Below, piece by piece: positions 28,310 through 39,970 of a DNA stretch of 64,000 nt. This stretch comes from Parus major (taxonomy: Eukaryota > Chordata > Aves > Passeriformes > Paridae), in the NCBI RefSeq assembly GCF_001522545.3, contig NC_031770.1, forward strand, positions 13,319,115 to 13,383,114. The letters run 5' to 3'. Every line of letters starts with the position of its first letter. Position 1 is the stretch's first letter. The translations under genes were made by a program, and so were the position numbers. The notes below the pieces were generated by a model that did not search any database, had not been told where the DNA came from, and worked only from the letters and a program-made list of their open reading frames with translations.

Positions 28310-29458
28310 TTAAGAGTCATAAGCAGGCATCTGCTAGAAACTTAAAGGAGAGGCTGAAGGGAGGAAGGAAATCTAGTGAGGGGTGGAATAAACCTCCCTC
28401 ATTTCACTGAAGGATATGTGGAATTGACATTCTGCATTTAATTTGAAGCCTACAGTTCTTTTCCTATGTTTTCAATCATGTTTAATATGGAAAAAAATGT
28501 TTGTTCAGATATGTCATGTATTCAAGGTTAGGTGTGTTGGTAACTGAAGTTTTTTAACAAGTTTCTGTTAGTTTGTGTTCAGTTCCCTGACCTCCCCTAC
28601 TTGGATTGTGTTGAGCTCACTTTACCTTTTCTTTTTAATTTGAGATTCATTATTTTTCTCTTTTTGTGACAACTTCCATTTTTAGCCCGTATGACTCCTA
28701 TTGTAATGAAAGGTAACTCAGATTTTAAGTACATCTGTCATGTTGCCTTCAAATGCACTTGAGTCAAGATGTTCATTAGAGCATTAACTTTTGCATATAT
28801 ATTATCTTTCTTTTTTTCCATTATTTGCTTCTGTATTTTCTGACCTTGAAATTAAAGCTTTAAGTGCCAAAGATAGGGAAAATCTAGCATATAATGAATA
28901 TTATGCTAAAAAAATAATCCTTGAACCCTGAACCTTGAAACCACCTTGAACCCTTACCTTGAATGGTAATGATTGTGTTCTGCTTTACAGCCCCTCTTTC
29001 TTGTCCATACAAAAGTTCTTTTGCTTGATCTTGTGTAAGAATGGTTAATGGAGAAAGAGGAAAAACAGCACATTTCTGACTTTGCTGCAGAATTAGTCTT
29101 TGGTAACTCTTACTGCACTGTGAAAGAAAGAAAAGGAAAAAGCTGAAATCCAGCATGACAATTGAGTCTCCTGTAGCTCTTTCCTTTCCCAAACAGTCAT
29201 TGGAGGTAGCATATAATTTGTTTTCTTTCTTAGACTTTATACCACCTATTAATGCAAAGCTGCTTTTTTCTTAAATAATACATTTTGTTTTCCTTTTGGT
29301 GGTTCCTGTTTCTCTTGTTTTTGTTTCATGACTTATGTCTTGGTAAAGGCTTTATCTTTACTAGGGAGCCAAGAGAGCTTTTGTGGAACCAGCTTGTTCC
29401 TTAACTCTGCAATTTAGCTGTTGCTAAGAAATTTCTATGAGTCCTTGCTATGGGAAGT

Positions 29459-29499
29459 AAAAAAAAAAAAAAAAAAACACCCAAAAAAAACCAAAAAAA
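29459..29499. repeat. Poly-A run followed by CCAAAAAA units
   Basis: A run of 19 A is followed by cacccaaaaaaaaccaaaaa. It could be the tail of a retroposed sequence, but no source gene is recognisable upstream. Confidence 0.88.
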
Positions 29500-32400
29500 G
29501 GAAACTTGAAGCCATTTCTTAAAAGCAGCAAGCATAGCAACTAGCAACCACAGTCAGAAACATTTAGCAGTCTGGCAGCAGACAGCAGGACATACAAAGA
29601 ATAGCAAAATAGTCTATTGAAGAGAGGAAAAAAGATCTTCAAAAGACTTGTGTCCACAGCAGGGTGAAAAACATAACAATCCCATTATCAACATTGTTAG
29701 AAAAAAATGTTGATATTCTTTTTTTCCTAAGTTCTGCCAATATATCATGTTAAATGATATTCCAGTAACTCAAACATAGAAAGGCATTTTCTGGCACCCC
29801 CTTAAAATGTCTCTATTCAGGCAGTCAAAGCAGGAGAGAAAAGAAACAAACAGTTCTGGGATCCACATTCAAAACTCCAGCAGAAAAGACTAGTTAGCCT
29901 AGAAGATGAGCTGTCATGACTGTATTAATTCTGCAAATAAGTGACATGCACTAAACTGGGATGACTTTTCCCTTACTGCACAAGGAATCTAAATTCATAC
30001 TCACAATATACCTATAACCTTGTTTCTGTCCGTACTGGTTTTGTTTCTACAGATATATATATATATCAATTAATAACTTTTTATTACCTTAGAGTAATTA
30101 ATACATCTGCTTTGTACCAAATTGTGGGGGTTCTTTTGGGTTTCTGTTTTTCTGGTTTGATTTGATTTTTTTTTTTCCCCCATTCTTTTTACATCATTAT
30201 TTGGGGGTAGCAGAGTTATGATTTTCAATCCACAGTAGAAGTACAGGTGTGCTATTGAAATCATAGTGAAATTCCCTATGGTTATGGTAATTTTAGCCTT
30301 GTTTTTTTTTTTTTTTTTACCCATTTTGCTTCCTATAATTTGCAGGGATATGATAATTAGCAGTTTAAATAGAGCATAAATTTATGTGCATTATGGCTTC
30401 TTTGTGTAAACAGGTTTTCCAAATGCCTGATGTGCAATATATCCTGTTATTTTAAGGGAGTGCAGAAAATGTCCATGTTGCTTAGTTGCAGAAGCAACAA
30501 ACATCACAAATTTGTCTTTAGTTAGCCATGTAGTGTGGCATTAAAGCACTTGCCAAATGCATTATCAGGGCATAGGATGCTATGCTTTTGTGTTCACCCT
30601 GAGACATGGATTGTTCAAGTTCAGCTTCTGTTGTGTGCAGCTTTAAAACAGATTGGGTGCATTTTGGTTTGTTTATCTGAATGATCAGTGAGCTCTGGAT
30701 TCTGTAGCTGCAGACTAGAAAATCAGAACTATATCATATCTGGTTTCCTTAAAAAGAAAATGGGGGATTGACACTGTATAGGAAATGTGTGTGTAAATGT
30801 GTCTGATTTTGGGTGAAGCTTCACTAGTTTTTGTGCTGGAAATGCAAACTTCAATCTTAACACGAGTTTCTGCCCTGTGAGGAGATAGTGTATCCAATTT
30901 ACAGAGAAGCAAGGATAAATTAAGTTCTCTGTGTGGCATTCAGGTGCAGATTAAACCCAAATCCCTGGCCTACAGGTCCTGACTTCCTAACACAAGACTC
31001 ATTATAATGGTTTTCTTCTTTCTACCTTAGGCCAAAGTGTCTGATTTAAAAAAATTACTTGTTATATATAAGGATATAAACAGCACAACAAAAAGCAGAA
31101 CAAAGCACATAACCATACTGTATGAATACTATGTTTGCCTTGCAAAAGCCCATTTAATATTTTTCAAAAGTTTGAGTGTGATCTGTTTGCACTCCATCAT
31201 TTTGGATGCTCAGACTGGGCAGGAAGAAGAAACAGAAGAATGTGAAACTCCTTGATATATACTCCAAGGAATTTGTTGCACTGTAGTGCTTTTTTGTTAT
31301 TATTTTATTCTTTGTTTCTTAGATGAGTTAAATCAAGTGTTTTTTTGAGCTGAATCTTGCAGGGCAGTTTCCCAGATCATATTTACTGATCTAAAATAAT
31401 GCAACAAAATGCACATGTTATTTTTTTCTCCGGGTGTTTTTGTATCCATACCATGGAACGCTATCCTATTGTCCTTAGGCTTACCTCCCATTTAGTAAGA
31501 TTCCAGGCTTTTATTTTGGTGCTCAATGACCCCCTTTCTAAATACCCCACACTACCATCACCACCACATTTGCACAAATGTTGACCTCAGGAGAATGAAA
31601 ACCATTTCATTTGAGGAGGAATAAGTTATTCCCTCAGATCATTCAATATACTCCTTAATTTCTTCTCTGTGTTCAGAAAACCAAGCTGGTCTATGAGGGT
31701 TGGACAGCTGTTGTCATTCACATTTTGTTAAAAAATGCACCCCATTGTAAACCTTTGAACTTGGGCTCCTTAAGTTTTGTGAAAATAGTCTATAGTTTAT
31801 TGTGTTCCTTGATATATTCATTTTGGAGCTTGAAAATGCATGGAGGCATATTAGCAAAATTGCAAGCTTCTCCTGAGAGAAGCTGACCTTCCCAGGTTGG
31901 TTCAAAACCATACAGCAAGTGCAACAAAAAATACGTGACAACTAGTTAGTGGTCAGTTTTCCAGTTGGATTTCTGGGGAATGTGATGCTGTGTGCACCAG
32001 GTAGCTCTCAATGAGCATGGAAATTCTAGTGGCTAGTAAAGCAAGCTGAAAAAACTGCCTCTGGTTTCCCTTATTGAAAATCCCATTGTTACAGTTTCTG
32101 ATGTCAACAAGTTCCCTCCTGCTGACACAACTTTTCAGGGGAAATCTGGATGTTGGCAGCACCTACCTGAGCCATCTTGAGTGATTTAGTCTTCATTTTT
32201 GAGAATTAATTGTCATTGTATGCCACAGGTGATACAGGTTATCACCTGTGAATATGAAATAAATATGAAAATATGAAAGTACTGTTTTGGTAAAAAAGAT
32301 TTGTGTCATACAGTTTTTAACAGGTTTTGATATTGGGTTCAATTTATTAAAATTGCATCTGAATTGAATTGCAATAGAAAAGTATTTTACCTCATCTCCC

Positions 32401-35400
32401 AGTTAAGTAAATAGACAAGTTCTTTGGAGCAAGGTCATAGTGGTAGGTGCTCTGAAATCCTGGGTTCTCTTTGATTCTTGAGGAAACCTAGATGCTGCAT
32501 ATCAGGAGATGTGATCAGCTTCTTGAGGATCATCTTTGATTTTAAGAATTTAAAGTAATTTGAAATAAATGCTTTGTAATAATTTAAAGGATTTTTAATC
32601 ACAGTAATTGAAAAGCTATTGCTGGCAGAGATCATCAGTATTTTGAAATATGTAAGGGTAATGATCTTTCTTCATTCATAATGTTCGACATGGAAAGGGC
32701 TGCACTTTGGATTGAAAATGGTGTTGCAGTCTGGATTCTTTCACACCTTTCATTGTTTCAAATCTCATGGGATAGGGTCAGTAGAAAGAACAGATAGAGT
32801 TCTGTTTATTTATTTTTTTTTATTTTTAAAAATGTCTTGACTTATAAATTTGCTAATTAAACAATTTCAGATTTAGAGTACATCCCTCATATGAATTCCT
32901 TCTCATTTTCCATCACCTTTTCTCAGGGTCATTCATAGATTTATACTTCTTTACACTTCGGGAGTTCATTGCATACTAATGCTCCAGCTTGAAAAAAAAA
33001 AAAAAAAACCCTATACATGATATATCTTTGGGAAGCTTGAATTAATTTAGGTTGTGCTCCAAGATGACCACAGACCACATTAGAGTGCTGAGCTTAAGGT
33101 AATAATTGCTGTCTCAAAGCTGTACTTATTTGTTAAGACACAGCTCTGTGATATTGCAATTTACCCAGCATGTGGTTGGCCTAGATGGTAGCAAAGGAAG
33201 CCCATATCTTGGTTATAAAAAGTTCTGCCCTGTCTCTCCTAGAAACTAAATTTATTCCTCATTTTGGATAGCTTGGGTGCAAATTATGTGAGGAATTGCT
33301 AACTGCTCCATCTTTCTTGGAAGTTTTAGTGACCTTTTGCAGTTTCCAAGAAAGAGGTAATTATATATTTTAAAGACTGAGGTCTGGAAACTTACTTGAT
33401 CTTAACAGGAAAGAACAGTGTGAACACAAGACAAGTTCCAGGTGCTCTCAATGGCATAATACAATTCCCTGAGGGCTGGCAGTTTCATGTGCAGGAAACC
33501 TGTTGCTCAGGTATGAAAGTGAGTGCAAGAGCAAGCTAAAATCCAGGGCCAACCCAGTGGCTGCCAGGGTAGTGACTGGTGGTTTGTGTGGGAGTGAAAA
33601 GGGAATGTGACTCCAATATTTTTCCATTGCAAATTCCCTCCACTTGACTAATTGTGGATCCATGTCCCTAAAGGAGGGAGAATGTACTGACTTAACGTTA
33701 TGTGCTCTGTGCCTCAGATGAAAATAGCAGATAATATAAGCCCTATAAAAAGCATGTTTGTCCTTATGTACCCAGAAGCAAAAGAAAAAATTAAAAGGCA
33801 AAATCAATAGATAAATCAGAAGCTATTTGTACCCTAGAGGCTGTTGTTTCTGAAGCATGTACCTTCATGAGTTATAAAGGAGATATTAGTCTCAGAATTA
33901 TTCCGTACTGTTCAGTAGTTTCCCCAAAATTAATGACAGGTAGTTTCTGTGAATGTACTGCTTTTCTCCTTTTTGCTGTGCTTCACTGATGGCTGAGTAC
34001 ATTTTTCATGGAATAGGGAGAGGGGAAAGAATCTCAGCATAACACCAGGAGACAGGCTCCCAAATGCAAGCTGTGTTCAGTTAATAGTTCACAGGTCTTT
34101 TCAGTTATGGTTCATATATTCCTCTTTTATTACTAATTATCCAAGATAATTCAGTTCAAAATTTTCCATTTAGTAAGAGTAAATGAACATAAGCGCATTC
34201 TAAAACTTAGAACATATGCACTCTAAAACATAGATATAGGCTTTATTCAAGTTTCCCCACAATGTATGTAATAAAATGCAGTCATTTGCTTCTCAGTAGC
34301 TACCAAATTTCTGTTGTGGAATATGTAAGCATGAAATTGTCATTTGACAATTTAGGATTCCAATAATGTTTTAATATCGATGGCATAAAATTGACAATAT
34401 TTGTCACTGTTATTAAAGTGTTCTGGCAAAGTTTCCCTTATACATTATATATTAAGTTAATTAAAGAGCTGGTGACAAGTTATTGAGAAAACCATTTAAC
34501 TTTTTCCATTATGTTCATAAACCATATTTATTAGAAATTATTATTTCTGAGTTGGCAAATTACTTCAGATCATAGTAGGCTGTTTTAGACTTCAAGGAAA
34601 ACCTAGCTTTCCTTTAGTCTGCTGAGTTTTTTAACATAGCTATTAACTCTTAATTGTAATATTCAGTCAACAAGTTTCATTAAGATTGGACAGTTTGATT
34701 TTGCCCATAAACAATAAATTCTCTTTGTATATTTGCCTTCCCCTGGACCCTGCTCTGGTTAGCAGTCAATTTAAGAAGATCTTTTAGGGTTCTTTGTTGC
34801 TGTATTTACTTTCAGTGTCACCAAGCAGGATTTAGCTCTAATAAGACACCACTTGTTCCTTTTTTATTTATTGCATTTTCTGGCAGTGTTTATGCTTTTC
34901 AGTCTAATCTAGAAATGTTGACCCTGTAATTTCTTCAAATGAATGGGAGCTATCCAAAATCCCTTTTGCCATAGAAGGCGGTCAATGTTTCATGGACCTC
35001 ATGCCTGGACCAATGCTTCAGGAACCTCCCAGGCTCCTGGCTTCTTCCTCTTCACTCTAAAGAAGGAAAGCCACCCTAAAGGGAGGTCACATGCATGTGC
35101 TTATTCTCCAATACTGTTCTGAACTCCTTTGAGCAGTCTGTGAAATCTCAGGTGTTGTGGATGTATTTGATAAATGGAAATATGGAACTTTACTATCTAC
35201 TATTACAGGTCAGTCCAATTCTATCCACTTCTGATGTCATCAGTTGAAGAACACATTATCTCTGTCTCTGTAGCAGAGTACCATTTCTGCTGCTGTCAAT
35301 CCACAGTGAGGTTTATCTGTTATCTTTGGAGACACAGGTCTCATGGGAACAATGCTACCTGTACTCAGTTCTGGAATAAAATAAAGAAATAGGCTTATTT

Positions 35401-36933
35401 ATTAACTTTTAAGATACATTTCATTATAGTAGAATAATTCTGACAAGTCTTATGATGAAATTTGCATTGCGGATAATGATATAATTGGAATGAACACAAT
35501 TCTTACTGGAAAAAAAAATGTCATTCTATCAATCATTTCCTTTTCTTTTATCTTTAAACATCATTTTTCGATAGCAACTATCACTTGTGGGGTATGCCAT
35601 CTTAGATTGGTGCTATTGCTTTGATTTCTAACAGTAGCACATCTCTGCCATTCTTCTACTGTGTTTTTCCCTTGCTGTGTGAAGTGGGCTTCACGTGTGT
35701 TCCAACTAGGTCTCAGGAGAAATTAATCCAGAAGCTTTCTCCTAAGTATTCAGTGAGCATTTTCTAACCCCCAATAGGGATGTAAAGTCTAAACCAGTGA
35801 TGGGTCCCCTGCACAGCTCCAAACTACGCTGTGTAGTTGGAACATTGGATCAGGGCCAGACGTGATCTAGCCCTGAGTGGTGCCGATCTGTAGATGAAGA
35901 AGCCTCAGCACAAAGTGCTTGGTTTTGCTGAGCTGTTGCTTTTTCTCCAAATTGCTTTTTAATGTAGGGCTTAACCTTAGAAACAGAGAAGAAAGTTTTA
36001 GTTTCTGTCGCTATGCTTTTGTATTCAGCCCTTCATTGGTATTTTGGCTTGAGTGTATAATTTATTGCACAATTACAAGTATTGACAAAACACTTGTGCA
36101 CGCCTTTGGTTCTGGGGAGCTCATTTCAGCAGCTCTTGTATTATGGATAACTCAGAAAGAGCAGCAATTTGAGAAAACACTAATAAACATTAGAACCCTG
36201 GGAAATGGTTGTATCATGACAGGCTTCTTGGACCAAGTTAAAATGTGTTTTGAAGCAAGAATATTTGCTGCACAGGTCAATTGGATTTAAAACTAATAAT
36301 GTCTTTCATTTTTATCAGAAAAGTCTTCAGTCAGGGAAAATACATAAGTTGGAGTTTTTTTAATCAAATTGAACAGGCTCAAAGGTTTTCCTGGTTTTGC
36401 CTGTTTTGATCAGTTATGATATTAGTTTGCCTATCTTATATAGCCTCATTAATTCCATGAATGCTACTGCCCCTCAGCCCCAAGGACAAACTGAAAAGGT
36501 GTTAAATTATGAAGTGTCCAACCTTGGTATATTTTCTGTATATGAACAGAAGAGTTAAGACAGTGACAAAGGCTTTAGAGGAAGAAGAAATCTAACGCTT
36601 CTTTATAATAGCAGAATGGCTGTGCAGAGAAGGCTTTTAAGTAATCAAGGCCACACAAGCTAATTTGCAACTCACAGTATAAATTATGTGTAGATTCTTT
36701 CAGATTGTTAGAATTAACTCCAGGGATATTTTTAGACCAACTTTGTTTGGTTTAATGAAAACAATTATTAAATCATTAGTCAATGAAAATAGTTATTTCA
36801 CCTTGTTTGTATGCAAATTATCATATTCATACATCATCACCATTATCCTTTAAATAATGTGCCTATTCAGGATTATGTCTGTTTGGTTAAAATGGTCAGG
36901 TTTCTCTGAGTAACTTCTCTGCTTTGCTTGCAG

Positions 36934-37372
36934 GTTGTATATAAAAATAACGATGTCAGGTTGGAGCTGTCTCGACTTGCCAAGCAAGGGGATCCTAAAA
37001 TGAAGATTCATGGGGTTGTAGCATTTAAATGTGAGAATGTTGCAACCTTAGATCCAATCACATTTGAAACACCGGAGTCTTTCATCTCTCTGCCAAAGTG
37101 GAATGCCAAGAAGACAGGCTCAATATCATTTGACTTTCGTACAACTGAGCCAAATGGCCTGATTCTTTTCAGTCATGGGAAACCAAGGCACCAAAAAGAT
37201 GCCAAACATCCGCAGATGGTGAAGGTTGATTTTTTTGCCATTGAGATGCTTGATGGTCACCTCTACCTGCTGTTAGACATGGGATCAGGTACTATAAAAA
37301 TAAAAGCCTTGCAGAAGAAGGTGAATGATGGTGAATGGTACCATGTGGATTTTCAGCGGGATGGACGGTCAG
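36934..37372 (+). CDS. NRXN1: NRXN1 internal exon: end of LNS2 and first part of LNS3
   Basis: This exon encodes about 146 residues of the alpha-neurexin ectodomain, a presynaptic adhesion receptor. It begins in phase 0 with [20 protein letters not shown] and ends in phase 1 after ...QRDGRS plus one base. Residues 1 to about 33 complete LNS2; Cys33 is the expected partner of the GC motif that ends the preceding exon, which is not in the window. From about residue 39 ([12 protein letters not shown]) the LNS3 laminin/neurexin/SHBG fold begins, with the usual [14 protein letters not shown] and [10 protein letters not shown] strands. The acceptor is a pyrimidine-rich tract ending ttgcag and the donor is gtaagt, both strong. 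The charged loop [15 protein letters not shown] is NRXN1-like rather than NRXN2 or NRXN3, from memory of the paralogs. The frame stays open for 28 codons beyond the donor, which would only matter if the intron were retained. No damage is visible. Confidence 0.97.
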
Positions 37373-38613
37373 GTAAGTTCCTTTTGTCAGCATTCAGAAT
37401 GTTTTTTTCTGCTGTATCTGAGAGAATACTGGGTACATATTTATATTGCCACAATTAGAGTTGGGCATCCTCTGAAAAATAAGGAAAATATAAAAATTCA
37501 TTGCTTTTAGGTGCCAGAATACAATAATTTGCTGAGTAAAATATCTCGTGTTAACATTATTGGACAATCAAGGACTTAATCTTGCAAGTAAGAGTATTGT
37601 GTGCTTGAAAAACCAACAGTAATCTCCCTCTGTGCTTGCTTACACCAAATAGCTGAACTGGCAAGTTTCAAGAATGAAAATAAAGCAAAAAAGGAATTAC
37701 TGAAAATATTCTCCAAGATGGGGAGTAGCTGCCCCTCAGAAACAACACAGGTCTTCCAAACATGTCAGCAGATCTCAGTGTGCTTAAACGATACGCTGAT
37801 AAATGGCTAACAACACATGTCAGCAAAAATGGAAATAATTGACTTGCTGCATTCTATCAGTGTGATTCATATTCTGGAGTAATTTACTCAAAAAATGATC
37901 TCACTGAAAAGTGGTAAAAATAAAGAATTCATAAACTCTTCCTCATGCTACTGAAATGCAATATGGCTTAAAGTGCCCAGTTAGAATCCAGTGAAATTGT
38001 CAATGTGTATCAGCTCATATCATCTTGAGCATACATCTTGTCTTAAGCAAATAATCAATATACATCAACTTAAGGACAGCTCTCTTCTACAGTGGCTTTC
38101 CTGTACTTCATGCCCAGATTTTGGGAGGAAGGGGGCAGGGAACGTACTGAGTCTGTAATTCAGTCCTGAAGATTTTCTGATTAATATCAGTATTTAACCT
38201 GAAGCTTATGTACATTCTAAAATTCGGAGTTGAAAAATGTAACTCTTCTTATTTTGGATTTTGTGGGATTTCCCCACTTTCTTCCTTCCAGTGAGTCCCT
38301 TTCCATAGCTGGCATTTGTAATTTCTTTATGAAATTTAACCCCCCAAAAAGTTATCATTTTATGACTTGACTTCTTTCTATACAAAAATAAGACTTCAGA
38401 TCAAGAAAATCTTAGGTAAAGGTTTAAATCAAAGATTTCAGTCAAATGCATGCTGAAAATCAAACCAAATTCAATTGACCTGCACTATGATTATGAAAAA
38501 TAATTATTTGATTCCTGGGCATTGCAGCTTCAAATTTTGATGGTACAGACTTTGATTTTCTTATTATAATATGTCAGTGACTCATTTGCATTTCTTGAGG
38601 TTAAATAGACCTA

Positions 38614-38690
38614 CCAAAAAAAACCCCAAAAAACCCCAACCAAACAAAAACAAACAAAAAAAAAAGAAAAAAAAAAAACCAAACCTAACT
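38614..38690. repeat. A/C-rich low-complexity tract
   Basis: Alternating A runs and CCCC blocks pass into CAAA units and long A runs. A short open frame through it encodes mostly Lys, Asn and Pro and is not a gene. Confidence 0.92.
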
Positions 38691-39649
38691 GAACAACAAA
38701 ACACAACTTCTCAAAATCCTCAACTGGGATTGAATATCCAGCAGCTATATTATTTATACTACAGTTTTCATTTCAGACTTTCTTCTTAAGTGCTGTTTCA
38801 GTGATTCATATGAGGCAGTAAATACTGTAATAATCATGCCTGTGGGACTGCTGAAAGCAAAGTTTATTCTTACATCCAAAGCCAACACATCTATAATGGA
38901 ATGAAATAAATGCATAGAAATTGTTTACATTTGAAGACAAGTTCTGCCCTTTCATTGCTTCACAAAAAACATGACTCACAAGTGTCATTAAGAGAATTTA
39001 GGGCATACTATAATTCTTTAAAACTGTTGATGGACATCAGCAAGAATGTGGAGTAATTTCAGGAAGCAAAACCTGCCTGGTGATCTGGATTGCATATTAT
39101 TTTTTAAAGTAGAATTTTAAATAAGAAAATTAATCCATCTGATGATTTCCCTATGATCAAGATAGGTGAAATTTTGGGACCCCCCCAATCACTGTTGAAA
39201 ATTAATCATAATACCTATTAACTCTAAGACTTTGAACTATTACCATGAATACTGAATACAATATGCAACCTTATGGATTGGCAAACTGAATTTTAACTTC
39301 AATCTGAAACAGAATCAAAGTTTTTCTGTTATTCTAATACATATGACAATAGTTTATGGTAGGAGAAGTTACAATAACACTGGCAATGCTTTTGTTTGTG
39401 TTAACAATGGTAAGATCTGGTTATTAAAATTACTAGAGAGAGGTCTCTGCCTGTATTAAGGTGAAAACAAGACCATGTGCTAAAGTAAAAAATATAGATT
39501 TTATGTAGCAGTAAATGTGATATAGAGGGAAATAGTAAAAAGGGCTGGGGGAGGGACACACTTGATTCTAACTGGGCCCTGGATTTCCTAACCTCATCCC
39601 TATCATTCTGTACAATTTTACTCTATTCCTCCAAAGCCACTTGTCCTCA

Positions 39650-39970
39650 TTTCCATGTTCTGAAAGCTTCTTCTTTTGCTCTGAGTTTGCTCAGCAGCTC
39701 CTTATCCATCCATGGAGGCGTGCTGGCATTTTTGCCCGATTGCCTCCTTGTCGGGATGCATCGTGTCTGAGCTTGGAGAAAGTGATCCTTGAATACCAGC
39801 CAGCATCCTTGGGCCCCTCTGCCCTCCAGGGCTTTTTCCCATTGGACTCCCCTGAGCAGTGCCTTGAAGAGGCCAAAGCCTGCTCTCCTGAAGTTCAGGG
39901 CAGTGAGTTTGCTGTGTGCCCTCCTCACTGTCCTGAGTATCTCATCCTCCTCCACCTCGTGGTCACATTA
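39650..39970 (-). repeat. CR1 LINE internal fragment, ORF2 (endonuclease to RT linker), antisense
   Basis: Read on the minus strand this gives a 102-codon frame containing SKLTALNFRRAGFGLFKALL, EKALEGRGAQGCWLVFKDHF, QAQTRCIPTRRQSGKN and PPWMDKELLSKLRAKEEAF. These are the hallmarks of the CR1 ORF2 protein between its endonuclease and reverse transcriptase domains. It is a fragment with no catalytic motif visible, opposite in orientation to NRXN1. The frame is still open, suggesting a copy not extremely old. Forward-strand frames in the same place are shadows. It lies in an intron and should be without function. Confidence 0.88.

Larger units (their letters stand above)
1..36933 (+). other. NRXN1: NRXN1 intron (3' part), phase 0
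   Basis: This is the intron before the first visible exon; its start lies outside the window. It ends with a good acceptor, ctttgcttgcag, at 36922-36933. I looked for the preceding LNS2 exon (ending NNFMGCLKE) and for the SS2 exons and did not recognise them, though very short exons could be missed. Contents: CR1 copies at 20370-20787 and 23766-24012, a promoter-like block at 28036-28309, a GAAAATATA-type minisatellite at 27388-27479, several A or T runs, and two perfect palindromes (6286-6308, 32224-32250). Sequence around the CR1 at 19.7-22.0 kb is A/G-rich and may be older transposon debris, but I could not assign it. The remainder, including 1-2130, 2860-6280, 6310-20369 and 24.1-27.3 kb, shows no recognisable gene or RNA. 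Confidence 0.93.

Noticed and set aside
33448..33807. 119-codon minus-strand frame
   Set aside because: No family resemblance and ordinary intronic surroundings; not supportable as a gene.
37373..37458. Open extension of the LNS2/LNS3 exon by 28 codons past its donor
   Set aside because: Short enough to be chance, and the donor is a perfect gtaagt in the place expected for NRXN1.
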